Below are positions 47,981-62,300 of a stretch of DNA of 64,000 nucleotides, in pieces. The position numbers and the translations under genes were made by a program. The notes under the pieces were generated by a model. That model saw nothing but the letters and a program-made list of their open reading frames with translations. It had not been told where the DNA came from and ran no database searches. The first letter of the stretch is position 1. Each line of letters opens with the position of its first letter. The stretch comes from Meloidogyne chitwoodi (Eukaryota; Nematoda; Chromadorea; Rhabditida; Meloidogynidae), in assembly GCA_015183035.1 (NCBI GenBank), contig JACZZP010000016.1, positions 1,488,001 through 1,552,000 of the forward strand, written 5' to 3'.

Positions 47981-49642
47981 CTAAAACAATTTTTTGTTCT
48001 TCTCAGCTTTGGCGTATTGCACCAGTTCCTTTAAATACAAAAATTAAATTTTAAAATTAAAAAAAAAATTTATCACCTCTTCATACTTATTATGAGTAGG
48101 CATTTCAATAAGTTTATCATAATATCCTTTTGCCTTCTCATTCTTGCCTAATTTCGAATAACACCTTACAAAGTTCGAATATTTAAAATTTAAAATTAAA
48201 GTTTTAAAACTAACTTCATCGTATAGTAAACAACCTCCAAAGAATCTTGGTTAGACTAAAATTTTAGAAAATGAATTTTTTTTTAATTTAAAAATAATGA
48301 AAATACCTTTAAAAAACAAAAAAGTGCGTTTTTAAAAGAAGCTTTATTAAGAAGATCCGTAGAGAAACAAAAGAAGCTTGCCGCGGTCATTCTGACAAAT
48401 CGACCCAAATTTGCTGCTTGGAAATTAAGACAACCACGAATAAATTGAACTTCTTTGTTATTTTTATCAAGTTTTTCCAGTTCAAGCAAACTTTTCTAAA
48501 TATATATAAATTTATTTAAACCAAAATTTTAAATCTTACATAGATTTTAAATGATCTTTTTCCATTTTTGAATATTGATGAATTTTCACTAATTTTAAAT
48601 CCAAGAATGCGACAACTTAAATTTGTTTTAATTATATAATTTAGGTACTTGTGTGCTTTGGGTCTCATATTTTTTTAATTCAAAATTTTTTATTTGTTTA
48701 TATAAATGATAGCTCATTCGAAAGAGCTTTTCAAGCTGATTCGAAAAAGACCAAAATCAGCTCGATTGGACAAGTATTGACAATGTTACAAATTTTTTAA
48801 AATAAGTATTTAACCGGCATGTCGAGCGAAACAACAAAAATGGAGGTAATAAACACTCCCAATTATCCAGTTTATGCTAAAATCATGATAGGCTTACCCT
48901 TCTGAGAAGCACAAAAATTTTTTCCAACGAGCTTCAATCGTTAATAGCTTTGTTTAAAATCATCCCATCACGGTGATTTTTGTCTCATTCGAATAAGCTT
49001 GAAGAGCTCTTTCGAATGAGCTATCATTTATTTATACTAAAATATTTTTTAATTAAAAAATTGACTCAAAGCACACAAGCACCATAATTTATTAGAAAGT
49101 AATAATAGGGCTGCAGAAAATATGCACGCATATATGCATCAAAAAATATCCAAAACATGCACCGAAATATGCATCAAAAATAGCGAATTTAATTTAAAAA
49201 TAAATACATTTTATTTCAAAAATGTCAAAATTTAAATTTTTTATTCAGAAACTCAACTTTCTCTTTCTGGACTTTTTTAAATAATTTATTTCAAAGTATA
49301 TCCGCATGCATGTTCTCTGCAGCCCTTTAATAAAATACTTCAGGTATAACGTGTCGAAGCATTCTTTCCTTTTTCTTGCCTTTCGGAGCCACCCTTGTGC
49401 TTCTTTAATGTCTTTTGCTCTTTTTCCTTTATTTGAATCCAATATCTTCTTATAACAAAGATAGGCCATAGACACATAATTCTCTCTTTGACTTGTATTG
49501 GTTGCATTAATTGTATTAAGAAGTTGGCCATATATTTGCTCAATTGGTTTACCTTCATTAAGTTTATTATCAATATGTGTAAACTGAAAATAAAAAAAAG
49601 TAAAAGTTAAAAAATGGAAAAAACACTTACAGTTTCTGACAT
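47981..49642 (-). CDS. RMD-family TPR protein (regulator of microtubule dynamics-like)
   Basis: Seven exons join in frame to 228 residues: 49642-49631, 49583-49351, 48615-48540, 48495-48307, 48255-48215, 48164-48077 and 48028-47981. The N-terminal part is helical (YVSMAYLCYKKILDSN, EAQGWLRKARKRKECFDT). The second half follows the RMD/FAM82 core pattern: IRGCLNFQAANLGRFVRMTA, ASFKNALFCFLK, CYSKLGKNEKAKGYYDKLIE MP and a charged tail ending KAEKNKKLF. In C. elegans and human, RMD proteins bind microtubules and affect spindle behaviour, and they are built from TPR-like helices. Assignment rests on this pattern and length. Intron 2 is enlarged by two transposon-like elements (48644-49083, 49107-49326). 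A 937-bp foldback element lies immediately beyond the stop codon, so the 3' untranslated region must either contain it or end within it. Confidence 0.6.
48644..49083. mobile_element. Inverted-repeat element in RMD intron
   Basis: 440 bp with a perfect 8-bp duplication ATAATTTA (48636-48643 and 49084-49091). Inverted ends GGTACTTGTGTGCTTTGGGT are followed by an AT-rich stretch and ATGATAGCTCATTCGAAAGA, mirrored at the right end (about 90 bp in all, imperfect). The interior contains AAACACTCCCAATTATCCAG (48851-48870), a variant of the core shared with the other elements. No coding capacity. Confidence 0.88.
49107..49326. mobile_element. MITE-like element with AGGGCTGCAGA ends
   Basis: 220 bp with inverted ends AGGGCTGCAGA / TCTGCAGCCCT and ATGCA-rich sub-terminal sequence (ATATGCACGCATATATGC). 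Flanks GTAATAAT / TTAATAAA agree at six of eight positions, a possible decayed 8-bp duplication. It lies in the same RMD intron, just 23 bp from the preceding element. Confidence 0.65.
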
Positions 49643-50356
49643 TTTTAATTTAAATAAAAAACAATAATTACACAGAGAATAATACTAACCAAAGCCAGCA
49701 AAAGATAATATAATAATAAAAAGTTTTAAAATTAAAAAGCTTTTATACTAAGCTTTATAAAATATACATTTTTTTTAAAAATTTATTTTTCTTTTTTTTT
49801 TAAACTTTATTTCCATCGATGACTTTATTCAAAAAATTAATCCTCCTTTTTTTTAATTTTTACTAAAAAATTGGTACATAGGTATGTAAATAATAATAAT
49901 CTTTCTTTTTTCTCTTCTTTATATTTATTTACTAAAAAAAGAAAGAAAAAACATTAAAGACTACAAAATATCCTTTATAAAAAAATTTTTTTTAAACAAA
50001 GAAAAAGATCCAAATGTTTTACAAACTCGAAGAAAACTAAGTTTAATAAATTACAACTCATTATTTATTATCCAAATGTTTTACAAACTCGAAGAAAACT
50101 AAGTTTAATAAATTACAACTCATTATTTATTATCCAAATGTTTTACAAACTCGAAGAAAAAAGTTCATTTCACCAAAAATTGTCCTAATTTAAAAAATGA
50201 TGGAACAAGGGAAATTTATTAGAAGATGATTTATGGTAAAATAAAATATTATAAATTATTTTTATAATAAATACATATAGATATTTATTTATTAAAAATA
50301 TTAAAAAAATAAATTAATTAATATTTTAGAATCATAATTTTAAAAAATAAATAAAT
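49643..50356. other. Intergenic region between RMD-like gene and laminin
   Basis: AT-rich. Holds a 62-bp tandem repeat (50008-50164); otherwise nothing recognisable. The left part should contain the promoter of the RMD-like gene, the right part the 3' end of laminin. Confidence 0.5.
50008..50164. repeat. 62-bp tandem repeat, about 2.5 copies
   Basis: Units start at 50008, 50070 and 50132 with ATCCAAATGTTTTACAAACT; the first two are identical along their length and the third is cut after CTCGAAGAAAA. Exact identity implies recent duplication or replication slippage. Confidence 0.9.
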
Positions 50357-53300
50357 TTAAATAAAAGGACATCCATCTTTAATTATTTTATGCCATCTTT
50401 TAGCATTTTTTGCTTCAAAAATAATTAATTTTCCATCAAATTCTAATTGTTTTATACAACCAAAAAGTGAACGAATTCCTAATGATAAGGCTTTTGATGC
50501 TAAAGAAAATAAAATAATTAATTTAAAAAATATTAAAAATAAAACTCTCATTATAAAAACACTCCCAAATATTTAATTAATTTAATATCATTATTTAAAA
50601 TAATAATTATTATTTTAATAATTTAATTATTTACCATTAGTTCCTCCAATAAAAATAGGTAATGAACGTAATTGTTTAATTAAAAATAAAGGTAAACGTT
50701 GTTGCTGTTCTCCTTCAAATTTAATTAAATTATCATCAAAAATAAATTTAATTTCTTTATTTGAAATTATTAAACGAAAACTGTGCCATTGACCAGGACA
50801 TATAATAAAAGGAATTTTTGAAATATTTTGTGAATTAAAAATAATATTATTATTATTATTAATATTATTTTCATTAGAAGATGTTGAATTAATTGAAAGA
50901 CTTAACTAGAAAATAAAAAAATAAAATTATATTTAATTTTAAAGCTAAAAAAGTGTTAAATTTTGTATAATAAATTTACAAAAAATGTTATTTTAATTAA
51001 AAATTAATTTATTTATTTATTTAAGTAATTTATTTAATTTTAAAATAGGTATTTATATAATTTAATTATTTAAATTATTTCTTTTAATTTAACCATTCCA
51101 GTATTATCATCAATAAATAATAAAAGTCTTGGTTTTAATTGCCAATCATCTTCAGAAGATAAAAGACCAAAAAGAAGTCTTTTTTCTTTTTTAATATTTT
51201 CTTTAATTAATTTATCTGGTAAAAGACGAAATTTAATAAATAAATCTATTTTTGTATTTTTGTCTTCTTCTTCTTCAATTATTTGGTTATTATCCAAAGA
51301 TTCTAAAATTTATTTAAATAAAAAAATAATAAAATATTTACCAAAAATAGCATAACCATTATTATGAATATATCCAATACCTGGTGAATTAATATATTTA
51401 ATTATATCTTTATTATTTAAATTTAAATCAAATTCATTTCCATTAATAATTAATTGTTTAATACATCCCTTTAAATTAAATTATTTATTTTAATGTAAAT
51501 TAAATTAATTTAAATATTAATTTACATTAAAACTAGGTGGTAATCTATTTCTTGGTAAATTAAATAATTTTCTATGTTTATTAATTACACCACCAATATA
51601 CATCCTTCTACGCATAACTTTAGGAGATGGAGAATCCAAAAGTTTTTCTGTTATAAATTCATCAACCTTTGAAAAATAAATAAATATATTTTTTAAATAT
51701 TTAATTTTAAAAATAATTATTAAATTAAATTACCCTAAAATTAATTAAATAAATAAATGACTCTTTCAATATTTAGTTTTAAAATTAAAATTAAATATAT
51801 TTAATTATTGTCATTTTTTAATTATAATTTAAAAAATTAAAAATAAAACTTTACTTTAAAATTAATTTCTTTTCCATTTTTAACAATTTCCAATTTATGC
51901 CATTTTGCATCATCAAAACGTTGTTGTTTTATTAAATAATTTAATTTTTTAATTTTATTATAATTTTTAATAACTAATTTTAATATTCCTTTGTCCATAT
52001 GTAAAATAAAATAATTATTATAATTTTTATAATTAGCCCATATCCATAATAGACCTTTTTGTTTTTCAGTTTTAAATTTAAATGATAGTGAAAAACTAAA
52101 ATTAATTAATTAATTAATTAATTAAATATTTTAATTAAGGTAAGATAAATATAAATATAACAATCTAATTTCAATTTCTTTTAAAAAATAAAAAATAATA
52201 AATAACTAACTTGTTATAATTAGGATAAGGTTTTTTAATAAAATTAATTTTAGAATGACTTAATTCTGATAAACCAAAATAATATTCTTTTTCTTCTTCT
52301 TTTAAATTATTTTCTTTAATTAATTCTTTATTATAATAACATTTTGATTTATTAATTAATAATAAAGTCTCTTCTTCTGTTGGAATATTATCTATTATTA
52401 ATTATATTTAAATAAATAAAATTAATTAAAAAAATAATTATTAGTTTATTAAAAGGTTTTAATTTAAATATATTATTTAATTAATTATTAAAAATAAAAA
52501 TAATATAAATTAGTTAAAATAATATTAGTGAAAAGAAGAGGGATAAAAATTAAATATATTAAATTACAAATAAATAATTAAATTAATTTTTAATTTAAGT
52601 TATTTAAATATTTGAAGAGGTATAATTTTTAAAAATTAATTAAATTTTATTAAAAAAAATAAATAAATATAAATTAATTAATTACCATTATTATTATTAT
52701 TTTTATTAAAAAGTCCCCCAACAGTTGTAGGTGCTAATTGTTCAAATAATTGATGAGATTTTTTATGATTAAATTGTTTTTGTTGTTGTAATTCTTCTTT
52801 TTCTTTTTCATTATTATTATTTATTAAATTATTATTATTTTCAATTTCTAAAGGGAAAAATAAATTTGTTAAAAAAAGGACAGTTTTTTTAAATTAATAA
52901 ATAAATGGAAACTTTTTAAAATTATTTTTAGTGTTATTTTGAGGTAAAAAAGAATTAAATAAAATAAATAAAATAATTAATTATTATTTAGGAAAGTATT
53001 AAATAAATAAAATAATTTTACCATTATTATTTAAATCATTTTCTAATAAACAAGAACTAAGAATAGTTCCTTGATGTTCTTCCAAAATAATAGGTAATTG
53101 TCTAAAATTAAATTAATATTTAATTAATTAAATTAATTTTATTTAATTAACTCATAATTTAATTGAAAATCAGAAAGACATCCAATTAAAGATTCTGTAG
53201 TTCCCAATTCAGAATTTTTAATTAAATTTTCTAATCTTGAAGGTATTCCACCTAATAACATATTCCATTGTTCTCCACCAATTAAATTATTATCATCTAA

Positions 53301-56300
53301 AACTGTTGCTAATACTTCTATATCATTTATACGAACTTGAATTCTTTAATTAATTAATTTAAATTAATTAATTTAAAAATAATAAATATTTAAATTAATT
53401 TAAATAAATATATTATTAATTAATTTACTCTTTTCCCATTCTTGAAAGAAATACAGTATGCAGTAATCCATCAGAATATATTTGTGTTGAACTAATAACT
53501 GGTCTTTTTATTCTTTCTTCTAAATCTGTCCCTAAATGTATTGTTAAACGTCCATCAAGTAAATAAAAAGCCAAAAATGACTGAAAAATTAATTTAAAAA
53601 AATTAAAATAATAATTAACAAAAATTAAAAAATATTAATAAATTAATTTTTAAAAATTACTTGATCATTAGAATTTAAATTAATTGCTCTTTTTTCAGCA
53701 ATTTTAAATGTTCTTCTTCTTCTTTTTGCTTTATTTTGTTGTTCTAATCTTTGTAAATCTGCTGATTGATAAAGTAAAAGAGCATTTAAATTTTTTGTTC
53801 GAAAATTAAAAGAAAATGTAGAATCTGTGTCTAATAAAATTCCACGTGTTTTAAGAAAACTTCCAGGTATTCCCTTTATTAAATAAAAATAAATTTTAAT
53901 TTAAATATTACTTGAAATCCAATAATTCTCTCAGAAGTGCTAAGCCTTTCCTCTTGATATTTACAACCAGCTTCTTTACGTTGTGACCTCAAAGGATTAT
54001 CCAAATCAAGTTCAGATAATTGATTAGGTCTAACTGAGTGAATACAACCAAAAAACCCTTCAAAATTTAAATCATGATCTTGAAGAAAGTGAAAACGAGG
54101 AAAATCGGGAGGTACTCCACCAACAAAATGATCAGATTCTGTAATGTCTAATAATGCTTGACTATCTGCTAGAGCTATAGAAACATGATCAGCTTCAGGG
54201 TCAACCTAAATAAATAAATTAATTATTAAAAATAAAATAAAATAAATAAAAAACCTGTAAATGTATTTCTCCATCTTTTCTAATAACTCTAACTTTATGT
54301 ACTTTCCCATCTGCATAATTTGTTTTATTTGATTGAATTGCAATTTTTGCTTCAGGTCCAAAATCAGCTTTTAAAGCAACAGAACCTTCATCTAATTCTA
54401 ACCCAATAAATTCTCCACTTTTTGGACTTCCTCTAAAATAGAGAAGACCATTAGGGGAATAAGCACTAAATTGAACAGCAAGCATTGAACTACTCCTTTC
54501 TGCTATTGGTAAACGTACTTGAGCAAAGCCATTTCTTTAAAATAAAAAGCTTTTTTAATAATTTAAATAATTCATTTTTATTTTTAAAATTACCTAAAGA
54601 AATGTCCAGTAGCTGTTTTAACCGGTGGCCCTGTTGCTCCTTCACAAATACCTTCAGTTTTAGAAAATACCCAAAGGGGCACATTCACTCCGTCAACATT
54701 AAGTTCTCCTATTGTTCCAATAAATTTATTTGTAGAAAGTCCTAATTCTTCAGAAAGTAAATGATCACTTAAACCCAAAGAAATGCGTGTTTGTCCAGAT
54801 ATTACATTAAAAATCTTTTTTTTTTTAAAATAAATTTTATAATAAAATTAAAAATCACTTACAACATCAGAATTAACATCAGGTTTTCCAACAATAACTT
54901 TTGTTGGTTCATCAATATCACGAGAATTATCTCCTCCAATTGAAAGACGTTGAACTACACTGACTTGTATTGTATTTGCTATTCTAAAAAATTAATAATT
55001 TAAAATTAATTTAAATAATAATAAACTAAAAATTGAGATAAATTCCCTACCTTTTTACTTCTATATGATACCAAGTATAACGGGCAGATGCTGGTATATA
55101 AACTATATTTCTTTTTATTATTGCAGCCTAATTAAAAATTAAATATGAATATAATTTAATTAATTTATAAGTAATTTAAAAATAATATTAAAAAGCTTCA
55201 GATAATGCAGCCAGCATGGATATTATCACTTAAAATCAACCGGTAATTCCAAGAACTCATCATTAGCTTTTTAAATAAATTTAAAACAAAAGGAGGTATC
55301 GAACCCAAACAACAAAACTAACACACAACCACTACACCACAAACAAACATAACAGTCTTTTAGTTATTTTTCCCTTTATTTTAAAATAAAATAAATAAAC
55401 TTACTTCTTTATGACCATCTCCAATATCCCATTTTACGTGAATTTTCTTTTGTTTCAATTCAATAGCCAAATATTCTCTATTTTGAGTTCTTGTGCCTTG
55501 TACTTGTGTAAATAATAATAAAGAATCGGGAGAATCCATTAAAGGGCGATATTTGAGAGAAATTGTGTTAGATGCTGTTGGACGCCTTTAAAAAATGTAA
55601 AATTTTAAATAAAATTTAAAAATTGCTGAAACTTATTGGAGGAATTTTCTCGTATTTTTATCCTAAATAGTAATACATTCAAAAATTAAAATTTTAAATT
55701 ATATATTTCATTTAGATATTGCCAATAAATTAAAAAAATCGCATTTTTAGGTACAATTTTGGCCCATAACATTCAAAATATGTGAACCAAAAATTTTTAA
55801 ACTTTATCAAAAATTTGTTTAGACTGCCAAAAATATCTTTAAAACAATTTCATAAAAATAGGTACAAATTAGAATAATTATAAAATTAAAAACTTAGCCT
55901 AAGTATATCTCCCCTTTACTTACATTGGTGAAATAAATTCTCTAAAGCATTTATTTCCAAAATCAGAACGAACTCCAATACGAATTTTAGAAGCTTTTTC
56001 TCTTGCTTCATCAATTTTTTCTTTTAAAATATTTGCATTTATTCTTAAATTTTTAATTTGTTTTTTATGTTCATCTGTCCTTTCTTCTAATTGTTCAAAA
56101 TCTTTTTCTAATATTTTTACTTCTTTTGTACTTAAAGTTAAATTTTTAATATTTTCATTAATATTTGAAGAGGTAAAATGTTGAATAGAATTTACTCGTT
56201 CTTTAATTTCATCAACTTGATCATTAAAATTAATTATATTTTCTTCAATAGATTGTAAGTTGTTATGGGCATCTTCTACTGTTGTAAAGACTGTACTTAT

Positions 56301-59300
56301 TCGACTAAATATTTTTTTATTTATAAATTAATTTTTTTACAAAGTTTTAATTTAAATTTATTAAAAATTAATTTTTATAAAAAAAAATTAAGTTAAATAA
56401 AAACATTGAGATATTTAGAGTCACTCATTTACTTAATACTATACCCCAAAAAATTAAAAAATTAATAAAATTAAAAAAATAAAATTTAATAAAATATTCA
56501 GGTAATTGAGTAATAAATATACAACTTAAAAAAATAAAAAAGTTGATCAAACTTAAATATACCTAGTTCTATTAATTAATTAAATAAAATTAAAAACACT
56601 CACTCATGATGATCTTCTAATAATTGCTGAACATCTTTTTATAATTTAAAATATAAATAAATTATTTAAATAAATTAACCTCTCATTAAACTAATATTTT
56701 TATGTGCTGATTTAACATTAAAATTAATTTCTTCTAAAATATTCCAAATTCTATTATTTTGTTCTTTAACACCCAAAGATTGTAATGTTAAATCTATTTT
56801 TTTATTTAAATTTAAAGAATTAATTAATGATATATTGGAAATTGAAAATAATGAATTTTCTTCTTTAGGGTCAATTAAAGAAAATATTTTGTCAGAAATA
56901 TGTCTAGAAGATTTTGTTAATATTGTTGCATTTTGTAAAGTTTTAATAATTAATTCATATGCATTAGAGGCTTCTAAAGCATTCATTGATAAAATCTTAA
57001 ATTATTTACTATTATTTATTTTTTAATTATTTTTAAATATTTTTAAACTATTTTTTAAATTTTCAAATGTTAAATAATTATTTTAGAGAATAACTAAAAC
57101 AATAATTTCACTTAAAGCTAATAAGAGAGTTTTACCCATTTTTCCAATCCCTGTCTAAATATAAAAATTTTAGAAATTATTAATTTTTAGTTTCTCAGCG
57201 AGAGGAAGACACCAAAATATAAATACTATAATAAATATTATATTTAGTTACCCAACTAAAGTTTAGATTTTATTTAGTAAATAAAATTAATAGAAATACT
57301 AATTTATTTTATTCATTTATATTATAATTTAAAGAGTATTTTAAATATAATTTTTTAAATATATTTCCTTTTTAATTAATTAATTTAAAAATAAAATTGC
57401 CTGAGTATCAGAAAACTGTCCTTTTAATTTTTGTGAAAGTTTTTCCAATTCTAAAGAATGTTTTTCAGCTTGAGGTAATTTTGAATATTTAAATTCTTCA
57501 TTTATTAAAATATCTTCAAAATTTTGTAATTCTTCTTCTTTTAAATTTTTAATTTTTGGAATTAATTTATTTAAAATTTCATCTTTAATTTGTTCGTTTT
57601 TTAAAAAATATTCTTCTTTAATTAATTTTAAATTTAAATTTCCATTATTTAATTCTTCTTCAACTAATTTAACATTATTTTCAATTTCTTTAATTATTTT
57701 TAAAATATTTATTAATTCAACATTTGCCAATATACTTAAATTCTTAGCTGTTAAACTGCCTGTTCTAGCTTCATCCCACAATTTATTACTAAAATCTTTT
57801 ATTAAATTTTGATATTCATTATTCTTTTTAATTAAATGTTCAAAAGATGTTGTATTTAATTTTCTTGCTGTTATTTCCTTTTTTAAAAATTAAATATAAT
57901 TATTTTTTATTTTATTATTAATTAATAATTTTATAAATATAAAATAATTTTTTTATTAAAAAATTATTTTATGAGAATCCTCAAATTATTTAATTAATAA
58001 ATATTCCCCCATGTTATTTTAAATATTTTTATTTATTTATATCAATGATGTGCCGAAAGAACAAAATAAATAAAATATATAAAATAAGGCACATCCTTAG
58101 TATCAACAAATAAAAAAATAAATAAAAAGGTTTTCTCGTTTTCAAAAATTCTAAAGAATTTAACAAAAAATAAAACAAAATAAAATTAAATAATATTTTA
58201 CTTTTAAAAGACGATCAGCTTCTTCAGCATTTTTTTTGGCATAATTATATTTTTTTTCAATAATTGCCATTCTTTCTTTTGAAGTATTTAATAAAGATAT
58301 TGCTTGATTAATTAAATACTGTAATTGACTAGAAGATATTATTATTGTTGACTGACCAGAACGATGGACAAATTGAGATAATTGATTTACAATATCTAAT
58401 TAAATTAATTAATTTTAATTTAATTAAAATAAATTAATTAAATTAATTAAATAAATTAATTTTAATTAAATAAATAAATTAAATAAATAAATTAAATAAT
58501 TAAATAATTAATTAATTAAATAAATTAAAATAACCAATAGAACGTTGATTCTCTGCTTGTATTTTTGTTTTAATTTTAATTAAATTATTTTCAAATAAAT
58601 TAAGTTTAATTAAAGATTCATTAGTTCTTTCTTTAAGTAAATTAAATTCTACTGCTAATATTTGAGCATTATGGAAGGTAGAAGAAATAGAAATACTATC
58701 ACCATCACCACTTTCAAATCCTTCCTTTTGAGGAATGGACAATGATACAAAATTAGGCTAAAATATATTTAAATATTAAATTATTATTTAATATATTTAA
58801 ATAAATAAATAGAGTATATTTAAATTATTTAAATAAATAAATTACTTTAATTAATAAAGAATCATCTCCTTCCCCAATATTATCTAATAAAGAAGAAAGT
58901 GTAGAAATAGAAGAATTAATTTTAGCTAATCTTTTGTTTGGAATTGGTTTAGCTTTGGAAATAATTCCTTTTAAAGGAAATAATTCTTTTTCCATATTAT
59001 CTTGAATTAACATAAGTTCACTATAACAGCCTTGATCACATGCTTTAAAAAAATAAATAATAATTTAATTTTACTTAATTAAAAATTTTAATCTTTTTTA
59101 ACCTAAAAATAGTTAAAATTTAATTTAAATAAAATATTTTACATTTACAAATTCCATTCAAAAAAGCATGACGAGGACTACAAATTGAACAATCACGTCC
59201 TTCAACCCCTTCTATACATTTACATTGACCTGTTATATTATTACAAGAAATACTAAGACTTCCATGTGGATGACAAGAACAGGGAATACAATGACCACCT

Positions 59301-62300
59301 GACATTAATGGATTCCCATAATATCCAGATTCACAACTTTAAAAAATATAAAGTTTACAAGAGAAAATACTGTACTTTAAAAAAACAAATGAAAAAAGGC
59401 AGAGAGCACAGAGTAATTTATCGTTCTCTTACTCTACTGCACTTAGGAATAATTTTAAATTTATAATTATAATAAAAATATATTCTAATAAAAAAATGAT
59501 CAATGCTATGTTTTGACTATTAAATGTTCGAATCCAGTTTAGGGTTTCGACATTTGCTAAATCTGAGTTTATACAAAATATTTTTCTTCTTCTTAAAAAT
59601 AAGACAGAGAATACCCAACTTGGAGATTTCCCTCAAAAAATCAAAAAATATAAAAAATAACCTTTCACAATACATGCCAACATGTCCATTACTACAAGCA
59701 TTACAAAAATATCCTCTACCGGTAGATTCACTTGCTATACAAGTTAAACTTTTAGAATTATCCTCCAAAGGACAAGAACATTTAAGACAAGCATCTGGAA
59801 GACCATTTAAAGCATTTCCGTAATATCCATCTTTGCAACGTTCACAACGTGTTCCAATAGTATTGTGAAGGCAATCCTAAATTAAAATAATTTAAAAAAA
59901 TCCTTTAAGAAAGTATTAAATAATTAAAAAACAAACAATGCATTCTCCACTTTTAGGGTCACATAATTCAGAATGACTATGACAATTACATGGCTGAGAT
60001 ATTCCAGAAAGTACAATAGGATCAGGTTTATTTAAATAATCAGAAATATAATTTATATAAAATCCAGGTGCTGCTTCTTGACAAGAAAGTCCTTTATAAC
60101 CCTTTGCACAGTTAAAACACTCTTCTACACCTAAAGCTGGTTCTTTCTTTTCAACAATTCCTTCTTCTTTTAATTCTAAAGAAAATAAATATATTTAAAT
60201 AATTTAAATAAATAAAATAAATAAATATTAAATATTTAAAATAAATAAATAAATACCTTCAGTAGCTATATCTAAAGAAATTTCTGAAATTGAAATAATA
60301 TCCCCTCTATACATATCATTATATGTTGCACGAATAAAAATATGTTGAACATTTAAAAGAGCAATCTAAAAACAAAAAATTAAAATAATTAAATATTTAA
60401 ATTTATTTACCATCATTTCTTTTCTTGTAACGGGAATTTGAGGACTTATTCTATTTCGCCATTGACTTTCATGAAGCCTTACCTAAAAATTAAAATTAGA
60501 ATTAATTAATTGGATATAAAATAAAAGTGTTTTTTATTATTCTTTATTTAAAAAAATAATACTTTATAAATTCCATCATCAAAATTAATAGAATGTGGTG
60601 GAATATATTCCAATTCAATTCGAGTACTTCCAATCAAAACAATTTGAGGAAATAAACGAAATATATGAACATTTGGTTGAAGAAAAGATCCTTTATAATT
60701 ATGATCTTCATTTCTTATACGAAAACGTAAAAATCCATTATAAGAACCAGTACGGTCATTTTTGAAACTTTCAGGCATTGGCCAATAAAGGGGGGTATGA
60801 TTAGTTGGATAAGAATTGTAGTCATTTGGCCATTCTCTGATAATTAAATATTAATTAAATATTTATTTAACTATATTCTTCTATATTTTTATCTTTTTTA
60901 ATTTAATAACTTTAATTTAATAAACTCTCAAATATAATTAGTCCACAATATATACCCTCTACAAGTGATGGGAAAATTCCAGTTTCAATTCAAGAACTGG
61001 AACTACAAAAATTCAAAAACAAGTTCCGGAACTGGAAACGGTTCCAGATTAAATTTGGGAACTTATACATCACTGCCTTCTACCTAATATTATTTAAAAG
61101 AATTTAATGCTTCCCTTCTAATAATTATTTTTTTTAATTTAAAAAAATAATAATCTTTCATTTCTTACTTTAAAATATGTAAATTATGTTTTCTCTCAAA
61201 CATTTCAAAAGGAGATTCAAAAACAACACGACGGTCAGGGGCATATTGTTGTCTCCAATAAAGATTTTCTGTTTGTTTACATTCTGTTGATCTTTCAAAA
61301 CAAAAACATTTAGTACATCCCAAAGGATGCCAAGATTCTAAGCTAAAAGATCCTTCAATACATTTGTCACATTTAAGGCCATAAACATGTTTTTTACATT
61401 TACATTGTCCTTCAGTAGAAGAACATAAACAAATATTTCCTTTACATTCAGAAGGTTCAGTACCAGATAAAGAACATTGGCATAATTTACATTCAGGGAA
61501 TGAATGATGTCCAGGCTCACATAAATCACAACGATGACCAACATAGCCTGGTTTACATTTACATTGACCACTTGAAAATAATAATAATTTATTATTATTT
61601 ATTTTAAATTTACTTTCGTGAATCACAAAATTGTGAATCAGCTCCAATTCCATCACATTGACAAAGTTGACATCCTCTATATTGATGATAATTCCAAGAA
61701 TTATTAGTACAACGTTCACACATCTCTCCTTGAGTATTTGGTGGACAAACACAATCCCCCGTTAAAGAATCACATACTTGGCCAACACTTGGACATTTAC
61801 GACAACCTTTAATTAATTAATTAAATTTAAAATATATTTTCTTTACGTTTGCATCCATTTAGGCCAATTCCATAATAATTAGGTTCACATTTATCACATT
61901 TTAAGCCGGTAACTCCACTTTTACAACTACATTGGCCTGTTAGTTCATCACACAAAGTTCCCTCAGAACTCATATTAGAACAATTACAAGGCTAAAAAAA
62001 TAAAGTTATAATTTTAACAATTTTTATTTAATTATTCCAAAAATTAAAGGAGAAAAACTAAATAAAATATAATTAAAAATTTTAAAATTAATTTTTTTTA
62101 AATTGTTATAACTAATTCTATTAAATTAAAAATATTTACTTAAAATTTAATAAATTTAAATAATTATTTTTAAATATATATTTTATATTATTCCCCTCAA
62201 TTTACTTGACATCCAATTCCAGCTGTTAAATTAAAAAATCCAGGTGCACAGCTTTCACATTTTGATCCAACAACATTTGGAAGACATTGACATTCCCCAG

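Noticed and set aside
59480..59660. Possible tRNA from GTTCGAATCC in a laminin intron
   Set aside because: Only a B-box-like word is present; no A box at the right distance and no cloverleaf.
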